A DNA stretch of 27,245 nucleotides from the IMG/VR virus record IMGVR_UViG_3300009081_000038, positions 1 through 27,245 of that record, one strand, 5' to 3'. The notes beneath the pieces are model-generated. The model was not told the DNA's origin, searched no databases, and worked only from the letters and a program-made list of their open reading frames with translations. The position numbers were made by a program, and so were the translations under genes. The stretch is from a virus. Positions 1 through 6,577 of this stretch are shown here, piece by piece (positions within the stretch are counted from its first letter, which is position 1; the number at the start of each line of letters is the position of its first letter).

Positions 1-34
1 CATCAACCGTCAGAGCCGCGAGCGCGGCAAGTAG
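1..34 (+). CDS. C-terminal end of a coding frame entering from the left edge
   Basis: Ten codons in the frame beginning at base 2 (INRQSRERGK) are followed by TAG at 32-34. The next gene has its ribosome site (GGAG at 34-37) directly after. If the two window ends are joined, the gene starting at 26635 continues in this frame: 611 plus 34 bases is exactly 215 codons. This piece would then be the basic C-terminus of the repeat-containing structural protein. Alone it is too short to identify. An unrelated truncated gene is the alternative, because a one-in-three frame match can occur by chance. Confidence 0.5.
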   Translation, partial: INRQSRERGK

Positions 35-42
35 GAGCACAC

Positions 43-546
43 ATGTCCCTCGCAGCCCTGAATACCGGTGGCACTCCCCTCGCCCTCGTGGCGCAGATCA
101 ACGACGGCACTGGTGAGACAATCACCGTTGCCGCCGCTGCTACGCCGCAGGCCATCCTGAGCGCCACGCTCTACACCGCCGCAAAGAATAACGCTGGCGG
201 CGCTCTTTCGTTCGTCGGTTCGACTGGCGTCGTCACCGTCGCCCAGCCTGCCGGCATCGGCGACTATGAGGTGTTCGCCATCGTCGGCGACGGCATCGGC
301 ACGAACAGCGCCGTTGTCGACGTCGAAATCTGGGCCAGCGTCGGTGGCGCAGCCAAGGCGCAGATCGGCGTGGGCTCGCGCAAGACCGAGCTGTCCACGG
401 CGTCGCGTATGGGTATGCCCGCTGCCTATGCCGTGTTCTCGCCGACCGCTGTCGGCGACACCGTCGAGGCTCGTGTGCGCGTCGGGACCAACGGTCACGC
501 CCTGACCATCCGAGACTTCAGCCTGATCGTCCGCAAGATCGGCTGA
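43..546 (+). CDS. Small Ala/Gly/Val-rich virion-type protein, 167 aa
   Basis: An ORF of 167 codons starts with ATG eight bases after the preceding TAG and has GGAG about five bases upstream. It is rich in Ala, Gly, Val and Thr, has almost no charged residues in its first 80 positions, and lacks membrane segments or signal peptides. The pattern of short alternating beta strands suits a decoration, fibre-tip or minor structural protein. No catalytic motif is visible. It would sit directly after the tandem-repeat structural gene if the window ends join, and it is followed by a strong hairpin at 570-594. No family was recognised; the structural role is inferred from composition and position. Confidence 0.8.
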   Translation: MSLAALNTGGTPLALVAQINDGTGETITVAAAATPQAILSATLYTAAKNNAGGALSFVGSTGVVTVAQPAGIGDYEVFAIVGDGIGTNSAVVDVEIWASVGGAAKAQIGVGSRKTELSTASRMGMPAAYAVFSPTAVGDTVEARVRVGTNGHALTIRDFSLIVRKIG

Positions 547-569
547 ACGTCGACGACAACGTGACACGC

Positions 570-594
570 AACAGGCCCCCTTGTGGGGCCTGTT
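570..594 (+). terminator. Perfect 10-bp hairpin between late genes
   Basis: AACAGGCCCC and GGGGCCTGTT are exact inverted repeats around a CTTGT loop. There is no T-run after the stem, so it is not a textbook intrinsic terminator. It ends five bases before the AGGAGG ribosome site of the next gene, so it could equally stabilise the upstream mRNA end or modulate translation downstream. Confidence 0.5.
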
Positions 595-607
595 GTCTAG
601 GAGGCAC

Positions 608-838
608 ATGAAGATTCGCACACCCGTTATCGGTGACGCCGTCGTCGTCGTCATCTCCGACACCTACGCCTGCCCCGGATTCGTGCGTCGCCACCTCGGC
701 GGTGGCCGCATCTCTGCGGACTACTTTGGCGGGATAAACATCGCGACGCGCACCATGAACCACCGGTCTGTCGGCGAGTATCCGCACTGGCACTACCCCG
801 ACGTCGAGCCGACGCACACGACGGAAGTGGAACGGTGA
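608..838 (+). CDS. Hypothetical protein, 76 aa
   Basis: The start is set at ATG 608 because a full AGGAGG ribosome site lies at 599-604; an upstream TTG in the same frame would begin inside the hairpin. The product starts MKIRTPVIGDAVVVV, has hydrophobic strands, and ends in a His/Pro/Trp-rich stretch (PHWHYPDVEP). No domain was recognised and no membrane helix is convincing. Its TGA overlaps the GTG of the metallophosphoesterase (GTGA at 835-838), so the two are probably translationally coupled. Confidence 0.75.
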   Translation: MKIRTPVIGDAVVVVISDTYACPGFVRRHLGGGRISADYFGGINIATRTMNHRSVGEYPHWHYPDVEPTHTTEVER

Positions 839-1608
839 CCCGCCGCAAGGGAAAGCTGCGGGCCGACGTCGAGCACGTCATGGTGTGCTCTGACGTCCAT
901 GTGCCCTTTCATGACCCGTTTGCGTGGGCGGCGTTCATCAAGCGTCTCGAGGACTGCAAGCCTGACCGGCTCGTCATCAACGGCGACTTCGCCGACTTCG
1001 CTGCGGTGTCGCTGCACGACGACGGAGAGCCACGGCAAGCGTTCCTCGCCGAGCTTGAGCAGGTGCGAGACGAGTTGTCGCGACTGCGCAAGATCATGGG
1101 CAAGAAGCCGATCCACTACGTCGAGGGCAACCATGAGGACCGCTATCGGCGGTTCGTCGCGAAGACAGCGCCGGCATTGGCGGGCATGGAAACGTGGGCC
1201 TCCGCGCTTCGTCTCGTCGATCACGCCATCACGTCGACGCCATACGGCGAGGTTCACAAGATCGGGCACCTCGGATTCACCCATGGTGTGTTTGCCGGCG
1301 ATGCCTACTGCAAGTCGCACCTCGTCAAATACGGATGCAACCTGGTGATCGGGCACTGTCACCGCGCACAGCTCTACACGATGCCCGTCGCTGGCCCTGA
1401 GGGCTCGCAGCATGTGCGCGGGGCCTTCGGTCTTCCGTGCCTCGCTCCCGTCGACAAGTGCAGCTACATCAAGGGGCCGACAGGATGGACACAAGGCCAC
1501 GGCGAATTTTGGATCGAGCGCAAGTCTGGCCGATTCACGGCGGATATCGTCGTCTACACCGAGCAGCGTTTCTGGCGGGATGGCTCCTGCTACGACGGGA
1601 GGGCGTGA
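835..1608 (+). CDS. Metallophosphoesterase, calcineurin-like
   Basis: The 257-residue product carries the metal-ligand motifs of the calcineurin-like phosphoesterase family in order: DVH at 20-22, GDFAD at 50-54, GNHED near 97-101 and GHCH near 175. These bind two metal ions and hydrolyse phosphomono- or phosphodiesters. The substrate is unknown; phage members have been proposed to act on nucleotides, nucleic-acid ends or small phosphorylated metabolites. The GTG start overlaps the preceding TGA, with no better start. It lies between a virion-type gene and the lysis-like cassette, so it is probably expressed late. No signal peptide or membrane helix was seen. The family is clear; the role is not. 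Confidence 0.9.
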   Translation: MTRRKGKLRADVEHVMVCSDVHVPFHDPFAWAAFIKRLEDCKPDRLVINGDFADFAAVSLHDDGEPRQAFLAELEQVRDELSRLRKIMGKKPIHYVEGNHEDRYRRFVAKTAPALAGMETWASALRLVDHAITSTPYGEVHKIGHLGFTHGVFAGDAYCKSHLVKYGCNLVIGHCHRAQLYTMPVAGPEGSQHVRGAFGLPCLAPVDKCSYIKGPTGWTQGHGEFWIERKSGRFTADIVVYTEQRFWRDGSCYDGRA

Positions 1609-1610
1609 CC

Positions 1611-1871
1611 ATGGACATGCTTGATTTGATCATCCTTCTCGTCGATTGTGTCGTCGTCGGCTTCGGCATGGCTGTAGGTGACTGGATCGTCAAAGTGATT
1701 GCCGTGCGCCTTCTCAATAGCGAACAAGCGTCACTGCATGACGTCGACGATTCTGAGACTGACGAGGAGGAGGACGACAAACGCAAAAAACTCCGCACCA
1801 GAAAGCCACCGGGCAAACCAAGAGGCGGCGTTGGTGGGGGTTCCGGTTCCCCTGTCGCGGTGATACCGTGA
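1611..1871 (+). CDS. Small single-span membrane protein, candidate holin or lysis protein
   Basis: ATG 1611 is chosen because GGGAGGG at 1597-1603 has good spacing, whereas GTG 1605 is too close to it. The 86-residue product opens with a hydrophobic stretch (about residues 5-33, beginning LDLIILLVDCVVVG). This is followed by an acidic patch (DSETDEEEDD, about 47-56), then a basic Lys/Arg tail and a Gly/Pro-rich end. One membrane segment with a charged cytoplasmic tail fits small phage holins or membrane accessory proteins. It sits directly upstream of a patatin-like lipase and a few genes before the candidate endolysin, which supports a lysis role. The function is inferred from topology and context only. 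Confidence 0.75.
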   Translation: MDMLDLIILLVDCVVVGFGMAVGDWIVKVIAVRLLNSEQASLHDVDDSETDEEEDDKRKKLRTRKPPGKPRGGVGGGSGSPVAVIP

Positions 1872-2716
1872 CCGGCATGTCACGTCGTCCAGTGTACGCC
1901 AGCATCAGTGGAGGTGGCCCCGCTATCACCTACCTCGCCGGTGCTGCTGCTGCCGTCGACGCACACGCAAAAGTGCTCGGGTGGAGCGGTGCATCGGCAG
2001 GGTCCATCGTCGCAACGTGCAAGGCGTTTGGCTTGCCCGACGAGGTCATCGTCGCCATGCTCGTCGACGTGCTGGAGAGTGGGCAGACTCTCGCGCTGTC
2101 GCCGGCCAGTGTGCCTCGTGGGGGTCTGTTTTCGCTTGATGTGATCGGCGACCTCGTCGACATGCACATCGGCAAGGGCGCACGACTCGGAGACGCAACC
2201 AGCGGGCTTGTGGTGTGCGTAACTGACCTCGACAGGGCGAGGCCCGTCTACCTCTCGAAGCACAGCACACCGAGGATTGTAGTGCGTGAGGCGGTCATCG
2301 CTTCATCGTCTTTCATGTGCGGCGTGGTCCCAGCGGCGACAGTCCCGTCAATCGGGACGGAGTTGTCGCCGGACATCCGCCTGTATGGCGATGGCGGGCT
2401 CACCGACAACACCGTCGACAATGTGTGGGACCACAAGCCAGAGCCTCGCGTGTCGGTGCGTCTTGGCGAGGCACCGATGGACCCGGCCAACCGCATCCGT
2501 CCATGTGACGTCCCAGCGATTCTCTCTGCGATTCCCCGTGCTCTGCTGTGGGCTCCCTCGCAACGCAAGTCCAGACGCACCGACGGACTCGACGTCGACA
2601 TCGACGCCGTCAACGATTGGGCATTCAAGAAAAACAAGCAGCGCGTCGAGCGCGAGTGGTCGACCGGATACGACACCGTGCGCCTCTGCGGCGGCTGGTT
2701 TCGAGGTGTGGCGTGA
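1868..2716 (+). CDS. Patatin-like phospholipase
   Basis: The 282-residue product has the patatin hallmarks: a glycine-rich oxyanion segment SGGGPAITYLAG (14-25), the nucleophile elbow GASAG (41-45, Ser43) and the catalytic Asp in DGG (175-177). This family uses a Ser-Asp dyad to release fatty acids from phospholipids. No signal peptide is visible, so it would act from the cytoplasm, perhaps on the inner leaflet. The start is GTG 1868, overlapping the upstream TGA; ATG 1877 is an alternative. It lies between a small membrane protein and the candidate holin/endolysin genes, so a contribution to lysis or envelope remodelling is likely. All key residues are present, so it should be active. Confidence 0.9.
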   Translation: MTGMSRRPVYASISGGGPAITYLAGAAAAVDAHAKVLGWSGASAGSIVATCKAFGLPDEVIVAMLVDVLESGQTLALSPASVPRGGLFSLDVIGDLVDMHIGKGARLGDATSGLVVCVTDLDRARPVYLSKHSTPRIVVREAVIASSSFMCGVVPAATVPSIGTELSPDIRLYGDGGLTDNTVDNVWDHKPEPRVSVRLGEAPMDPANRIRPCDVPAILSAIPRALLWAPSQRKSRRTDGLDVDIDAVNDWAFKKNKQRVEREWSTGYDTVRLCGGWFRGVA

Positions 2717-2958
2717 TTGAGCAGATTGCCATTGGTGCTCTCTCGGCAGCGACAGGTGGCGCAGCGGCGTGGGCGGCGCTACAGGCTCGCGTGCGTCGTC
2801 TTGAAGAAATCACGGCCGACCTTAAGAGCGACAAGGCCAGCAAAGAGGCGCTGGCGATGGTGGCGTCCTCCGTCGAGAAAATGCAAGCCGAGATGGACAA
2901 ACGATTCGACCGCATCGAAGCACTTTTGCTGAAGGGAAACCACAGTGGAACTCGCTAA
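2713..2958 (+). CDS. Small membrane-anchored coiled-coil protein, lysis-associated candidate
   Basis: GTG 2713 overlaps the TGA of the patatin gene. The 81-residue product has an Ala/Gly-rich hydrophobic N-terminal helix (about residues 4-24, IAIGALSAATGGAAAWAALQ). It continues into a heptad-like helical region, VRRLEEITADLKSDKAS, that extends to MDKRFDRIEALL. An N-terminal anchor plus coiled coil resembles small holin-associated or hemolysin XhlA-like phage proteins, although in XhlA the membrane helix is C-terminal. No catalytic motif is present. Its end overlaps the next gene by 14 bases. The lysis role is inferred from position. Confidence 0.75.
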   Translation: MIEQIAIGALSAATGGAAAWAALQARVRRLEEITADLKSDKASKEALAMVASSVEKMQAEMDKRFDRIEALLLKGNHSGTR

Positions 2959-3142
2959 CTACGTCGCCGCAGAATGGCAGGCCATGCTCGCTGGCGGCGG
3001 CATCTATGCCGTCGTTCGCGAGGTGATTGGCTTCGCCCTTCGCTTGTACGCCGCTCGTCTCCGCAGCGATGACGACCCCAAGAATGACGCCGTGGCAGAC
3101 GTCGTCGACAACGCCGCAAAGCGAATCGAGGAACGCCAGTGA
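2945..3142 (+). CDS. Small hydrophobic protein, 65 aa, candidate holin component
   Basis: The GTG start lies inside the end of the preceding gene, after AAGGGAA at 2933-2939, which is a moderate ribosome site. The product has a hydrophobic or amphipathic centre (about residues 14-38, including GGGIYAVVREVIGFALRLY) and a charged C-terminus. One membrane-associated helix is plausible but is interrupted by Arg and Glu. It is followed by a GTGA overlap with the 42-residue gene and then the C39-like peptidase, so it belongs to the same coupled cassette. No family was recognised. Confidence 0.7.
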   Translation: MELANYVAAEWQAMLAGGGIYAVVREVIGFALRLYAARLRSDDDPKNDAVADVVDNAAKRIEERQ

Positions 3143-3267
3143 GACGCTACGTTGCCCACTACGTCGACGGCCGCACCCGCTACCTGTGGGCCATGTCCCC
3201 TGAGCAGGCCGCGCAACAGGCTCGATTTTATGGCGAGCCCGACGTCGTCATGGCGGTGAGTGGATAA
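3139..3267 (+). CDS. Hypothetical protein, 42 aa
   Basis: A short frame from GTG 3139 to TAA 3267 encodes MRRYVAHYVDGRTRYLWAMS followed by a further 22 residues. It overlaps the upstream stop (GTGA) and its own stop shares one base with the next ATG (TAATG), so it is coupled on both sides. That makes it a likely real gene despite its size. It has beta-hairpin-like aromatic residues and an Ala/Gln-rich helix (EQAAQQARFYG). No function was recognised. Confidence 0.65.
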   Translation: MRRYVAHYVDGRTRYLWAMSPEQAAQQARFYGEPDVVMAVSG

Positions 3268-3863
3268 TGCACGGCTGGCCCCTCCCGTCTCGCGTCATGT
3301 GGCAAGGCGACCGCCGATGGGGCTCGTCGCCATACGGCCTCGGCGGCAAAACCGTTGCGCAGTGGGGATGCACGGCCACCAGTCTGGCCGAGGCACAGCG
3401 GGCATCCGGCATTCGCGCTGGCGCAACGCCTCAAACGGTCTGTGAACGCGCCGCGCTTGCGTCCCCGCCCGTATGGGCACCCGGCTCCTCGCTCGCCGTC
3501 CTGCCACGTCTGGCGCGGTCTGCGGGGTTCTCCTGTCCTGACACTGAGTCAGCCTGGACGGTGGCGAAGGGGGCCATGTCGGCGCGGCAAATGAGCGTCG
3601 CAATCTGCGACGCAATCGACCGTCATGGCATCCAACCACGACACGGGTTCGCGTGGTTGCATGTCGACTACACCGGCGACGACGTAGGCGAGCACTGGAT
3701 CATGGCGCTCGCCTACGATGACGACATCATTTATGCGACCGACAGCGCACCGGCGAAGGTGGTCCAAATCGACCGGCGCACCCTACAGGCTGAGGTCATG
3801 TGGGGCGCGTCACCGAGGCGCTATCGCGTCGTCAGAGGGTATCCTCTCGTCGTCACGGGGTAG
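3267..3863 (+). CDS. C39-like cysteine peptidase, candidate endolysin
   Basis: The 198-residue product matches the C39-like, papain-fold peptidase pattern: QGDRRWGSSPYG (13-24) leading to the catalytic Cys35 in QWGCTATS. A later His143 in GEHWIMAL and Asp159 in YATDSA complete the expected Cys-His-Asp arrangement. Phage proteins of this type often cleave peptide bonds in peptidoglycan. It is the last gene of the plus-strand lysis-like cassette, which supports an endolysin role. No signal peptide is visible, so a holin would be needed for export. The TAG stop overlaps the end of the converging minus-strand gene by 11 bases. A structural or processing peptidase is the main alternative. Confidence 0.75.
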   Translation: MHGWPLPSRVMWQGDRRWGSSPYGLGGKTVAQWGCTATSLAEAQRASGIRAGATPQTVCERAALASPPVWAPGSSLAVLPRLARSAGFSCPDTESAWTVAKGAMSARQMSVAICDAIDRHGIQPRHGFAWLHVDYTGDDVGEHWIMALAYDDDIIYATDSAPAKVVQIDRRTLQAEVMWGASPRRYRVVRGYPLVVTG

Positions 3864-4461
3864 CAGTCGCCCGATGCCTCGCCGTCTCGTACTTGATTGC
3901 AGACGAGCAAGCGACGTCACCGCAGCACGGCCTAGCGGCACCATGTCGGCCGGTGACTGGCAGGGCAGTGCGGCACCAGTGGCAAGGCACCGTCTCCGTC
4001 TGCTGCTTTTGGCCCTTGCGTTCGGCGCGATAGACCCTGCCCTTGTGACGACGGCACTCCGTGGCGGCGCACCATGTGCGCCCTGAAATCAAGCCCTGAC
4101 CCCACAGTCGGGTCGGCTCGCCACAGTGGTGGCAGGCGACGTACACCGGCTGGCCCGCCTTGCCTTCCTCTCGTCGTTTTCTCGTGCGCTTGTCGCTCGC
4201 TGGCGGCTTGTCGCGGCGAGACTTCTCCGGTTTCTCGTCGTCGACGTTTCGCACACGGCAACGACTGGCGCTGTCGTTGATCACGAGCCTGCGCTCGTCG
4301 CAGACCTCTAACGCCTCGCGGTCGGTCATGTCTCGACATGCGCGGCCGGCGTCGACGCCGCATTCCTCGCAGCGGGCGTAGCTGGCCCATGGCCCACGCT
4401 CAATGATTCGCTGGTACGTCGACGGTGGGTCGAGTTTGTCGGTGCCTCGGACTCGGGTCAT
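3853..4461 (-). CDS. Cysteine-rich zinc-finger protein, 202 aa
   Basis: Three groups of paired cysteines suggest zinc binding: CEECGVDAGRAC (Cys31, 34, 42), CHHC followed by a later Cys, and CHWC followed by CCGDVAC near the C-terminus. A highly basic linker (SDKRTRKRREEGK) lies between the first and second groups. Such modules bind nucleic acid or proteins; the first resembles short CxxCG fingers common in phage proteins. No nuclease motif was recognised. ATG 4461 overlaps the TGA of the upstream membrane peptide gene (ATGA). It is the last gene of the leftward operon and converges with the C39-like peptidase gene. The target is unknown. Confidence 0.8.
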   Translation of the reverse strand: MTRVRGTDKLDPPSTYQRIIERGPWASYARCEECGVDAGRACRDMTDREALEVCDERRLVINDSASRCRVRNVDDEKPEKSRRDKPPASDKRTRKRREEGKAGQPVYVACHHCGEPTRLWGQGLISGRTWCAATECRRHKGRVYRAERKGQKQQTETVPCHWCRTALPVTGRHGAARPCCGDVACSSAIKYETARHRATATP

Positions 4462-4595
4462 GACTCACGTCCATAGAATGATTGCAAAGCTTCGTGACGA
4501 CGCCGGGCGCGTTCCCGCGATTCCCAGACGTCGGCGAGGTAGACAAGGCCGACAGCTACGCTGACGACGACGATGGCAAAGAGTATGGCGATCAT
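4458..4595 (-). CDS. Small single-span membrane protein, 45 aa
   Basis: The frame from ATG 4595 to TGA 4458 encodes a hydrophobic helix (residues 2-22, starting IAILFAIVVVSVAVGLVYL). An Arg/Glu-rich cytoplasmic tail containing ESRERARRRHEAL follows. It overlaps its neighbours by four bases on both sides (ATGA at 4592-4595 and at 4458-4461), which strongly suggests it is translated. It is a membrane protein in an operon of DNA-modification genes; its function cannot be assigned. Confidence 0.7.
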   Translation of the reverse strand: MIAILFAIVVVSVAVGLVYLADVWESRERARRRHEALQSFYGRES

Positions 4596-4969
4596 GGGCG
4601 CTCCAACGTGTCACCGGGTACGGCGTCGAGGGCGGCGAGGGGCACACTTAGATCGCCACACAACGGGCACTTCATCGACGCGTTTTGGCACCCCGACGTG
4701 TGCTTTCTGGCGATGTCCACAACCGCCATCGCCAACCGCAGCCGCTCGCGTAGCGCCGCGAGTTGGATGTCGATTTCGTCGCGCTCCCTCGCCAGTTTGT
4801 GGACGGCCATCGGGATCTCGCCTTGCGCCGTCGGCTCCTCGACAGGCAGGCAGATGCCGGCAGCGGTGAGGCTGGCGACTGCCTCACGCTCCAGCCTCTC
4901 CGCGCGGGCGATGGCGGCGTCGCGTTGCCTTCTCACGTCGTCAATCGTCTCACCTTCAGTGTCGTGCAT
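4592..4969 (-). CDS. Coiled-coil protein with a C-terminal CxxC pair, 125 aa
   Basis: ATG 4969 is preceded by AAAGGAG at good spacing. The product is mostly alpha-helical with heptad-like charged repeats (DDVRRQRDAAIARAERLERE and, later, LARERDEIDIQLAALRERL). Near the C-terminus is KCPLCGD, a possible zinc site together with an upstream Cys-Gln-Asn. No enzyme motif is seen. It starts 13 bases after the methyltransferase stop and overlaps the membrane peptide gene downstream. Small coiled-coil proteins are frequent in phage early operons; a scaffolding or inhibitor role is possible but unsupported. Confidence 0.8.
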   Translation of the reverse strand: MHDTEGETIDDVRRQRDAAIARAERLEREAVASLTAAGICLPVEEPTAQGEIPMAVHKLARERDEIDIQLAALRERLRLAMAVVDIARKHTSGCQNASMKCPLCGDLSVPLAALDAVPGDTLERP

Positions 4970-4981
4970 GATGTGCTCCTT

Positions 4982-5686
4982 TCAAATCAGACCGGGTTGA
5001 TAGCCTCTGTCGAGGCGTCGCTTGGCGATGGCGTGGTGCTCGGGCTTCTCTTCGCTGGTGATGCAGCGCCGACCCTCCATCGCCGCCGCAAGGGCGGTGG
5101 TGCCGGAGCCACAGAACGGGTCGACGATGAGATCGCCGGGGCGGCTGTAGTCGCGGACGATGGCTCGCATGAGGACGATGGGCTTTGCTCCTGCGATGCC
5201 GGACCCCTTCACCGTCGGCGCTTCATAGGCACCGGGCAGGCAGCCCCACGCTGCCATCGTCTTGTTTCTCGGACGGCCAACCATCATGTAGACCGCCCAC
5301 GACGACGGACCATCACCGACAAGGCGCGGGCGCTTTTGGATGATGGGCACCGGCGCAAACGCCAGCCGGCCAGCGTCACTGTAGGCGGCTTCCCATGCCC
5401 CGATCAGGTCATGGCTTGTCATCGCCACGATCCAGCCGCTGCACCTCGTCGACCACGCCCACACGAACGCCTTGACGTCGTCGAAGGTCCAAGCGGCGTA
5501 ATCCAGCGTCTGGCGTTCGGTCGGGTTCGTCCTCGCGGGGTCAGAGAAACGCTCGTCGCCTGCGAGGCTGTCATGCCCTTCATGCGTCCTTGCCGAATAC
5601 GGCGGGTCACAGATGACCGCATCGCACGTCGTCACGTCGGCAAGCACGTCCTGCCAGCGCCCTAGGCGCAGATCGATAGGGCTCAC
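4982..5686 (-). CDS. DNA methyltransferase (N6-adenine or N4-cytosine)
   Basis: The 234-residue product has DPPY at 27-30 (catalytic motif IV) and DPFCGSGTT at 189-197 (the S-adenosylmethionine-binding motif I). The order, with the catalytic motif first and the SAM motif late, is that of beta-class amino-methyltransferases. It would methylate the exocyclic amine of adenine or cytosine in a specific DNA site, which cannot be predicted here. The GTG start overlaps the upstream TGA. No endonuclease partner is present, so it is an orphan methyltransferase, probably protecting phage DNA from host restriction or regulating phage genes. It shares the operon with a Mom-like modification enzyme. Confidence 0.92.
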   Translation of the reverse strand: MSPIDLRLGRWQDVLADVTTCDAVICDPPYSARTHEGHDSLAGDERFSDPARTNPTERQTLDYAAWTFDDVKAFVWAWSTRCSGWIVAMTSHDLIGAWEAAYSDAGRLAFAPVPIIQKRPRLVGDGPSSWAVYMMVGRPRNKTMAAWGCLPGAYEAPTVKGSGIAGAKPIVLMRAIVRDYSRPGDLIVDPFCGSGTTALAAAMEGRRCITSEEKPEHHAIAKRRLDRGYQPGLI

Positions 5687-5844
5687 ACTCCACCTCTCAC
5701 CAGCGACCGCAGCCGCTCCACCTCGACACGCAGGCGATCACGCTCGCCGACAATCTCGTGCCATTTGTCGAGGGGCACGATCACGACGTCGTCGACATCG
5801 ACGACCATCCACGAGTCAATCCACCGACGGATGCGGGCGATCAT
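5683..5844 (-). CDS. Small helical protein, 53 aa
   Basis: ATG 5844 to TGA 5683 encodes MIARIRRWIDSWMVVDVDDV, a strand-like middle, and an Arg/Glu leucine-heptad tail (ERDRLRVEVERLRSLVRGG). It overlaps the upstream coiled-coil gene (ATGA) and the downstream methyltransferase (GTGA), so it is coupled on both sides. No family was recognised. A dimerising accessory protein of its neighbours is possible. Confidence 0.7.
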   Translation of the reverse strand: MIARIRRWIDSWMVVDVDDVVIVPLDKWHEIVGERDRLRVEVERLRSLVRGGV

Positions 5845-6329
5845 GGCTGGGCCTTGGCGGCTTCAATCAGCACACGACGCGCCCAGGTGCTCACCTTCAT
5901 CGGTCGGCCACGCTCGTCGATGACGGCAGCGGCGGCTGCGATCTGATCGAGGCGACGGTCGCGGTCGGCCAAACCAGCGAGCCGCGCCTCGCTGCACTCG
6001 CGCAGGCGCTCGTTCTCGGCGCGCAGCGCACGCACGACCTGTTCCGTCGTGGCGAGGTCGCTGTTCGCCAGCGTCGTCGCCTCTTCGTCTGCTCGCTTGG
6101 CCTCGGCGCAGAGGCGTGCGATCTCCTCCTGCGCCTCGTCCAGTCGCTTCGCCTCGACCCGTGTAGTCAACAGGCGCAGCGCCTCGTCGCGCTCGCGCTC
6201 CAGCGATACGCAGCGCCGCTCTACTTCACGCAGGCGTCGGAAGACGTCGTTCCGTTCTTCGATGGCCTTGTCCCGCTGCTCGACGACCTTGTCGGCGTCA
6301 AAGTCTCGTCGGCTCTCCCAGTTGCTCAT
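5841..6329 (-). CDS. Long coiled-coil protein with a C-terminal duplicated helical domain, 162 aa
   Basis: ATG 6329 is taken as the start because it overlaps the upstream TGA; a more upstream in-frame ATG would run deep into the preceding gene. Residues about 10-115 are almost continuous charged heptads (for example EERNDVFRRLREVERRC), a probable coiled coil. The last 35 or so residues (IDERGRPMKVSTWARRVLIE followed by AAKA) are nearly identical to the C-terminus of the 56-residue protein encoded at 6574-6744, and the DNA is also closely related. The tail may be a DNA-binding or oligomerisation unit. No enzyme motif is visible. Confidence 0.78.
   Translation of the reverse strand: MSNWESRRDFDADKVVEQRDKAIEERNDVFRRLREVERRCVSLERERDEALRLLTTRVEAKRLDEAQEEIARLCAEAKRADEEATTLANSDLATTEQVVRALRAENERLRECSEARLAGLADRDRRLDQIAAAAAVIDERGRPMKVSTWARRVLIEAAKAQP
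5860..5885. repeat. Direct repeat, copy 1 (26 bp exact, longer approximate)
   Basis: These 26 bases are identical to 6599-6624. Similarity continues with scattered changes to about 5943 here and about 6680 there. The repeat encodes the shared C-terminal segment of two nearby proteins, so it is a coding duplication and a possible recombination substrate. Confidence 0.9.
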
Positions 6330-6577
6330 TCTTCTCCTCGTGCTTTCTTGATGGCGGCGCGGGCCGACTCCATGTCTTGCTTGTGCTCTTCTGAAGGCCA
6401 AGATCCCCAGCGAAACAGCCGCTCCAGCGCCGCCAGCAGGTCAGGCGCGGCGGCGATGAGGTGGGCGTCTGGGATGCTGACCCAGCCAGTCACCTCGGCT
6501 CCGCTGGCACCGTCAACGGCGGCTTGGCCAGATTCAAGTGCGCCAATGCGCCACGGTCCCGGTGTGTGCTTGCTCAT
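6326..6577 (-). CDS. Conserved phage protein of the HTPGPW/AAPDLL type, 83 aa
   Basis: The product starts MSKHTPGPWRIG and later contains DAHLIAAAPDLLAALERL. These two blocks characterise a widespread phage and prophage protein family of unknown function. The length is usual for the family. The start overlaps the upstream TGA (ATGA at 6574-6577) and the stop overlaps the downstream ATG. It is a good marker of a phage early operon but has no assigned reaction. No motif suggests catalysis. Confidence 0.82.
   Translation of the reverse strand: MSKHTPGPWRIGALESGQAAVDGASGAEVTGWVSIPDAHLIAAAPDLLAALERLFRWGSWPSEEHKQDMESARAAIKKARGEE

Noticed and set aside
4763-5665. A 300-codon plus-strand frame
   Set aside because: It is antisense to the methyltransferase with its DPPY and FCGSGTT motifs; the translation lacks a domain pattern.
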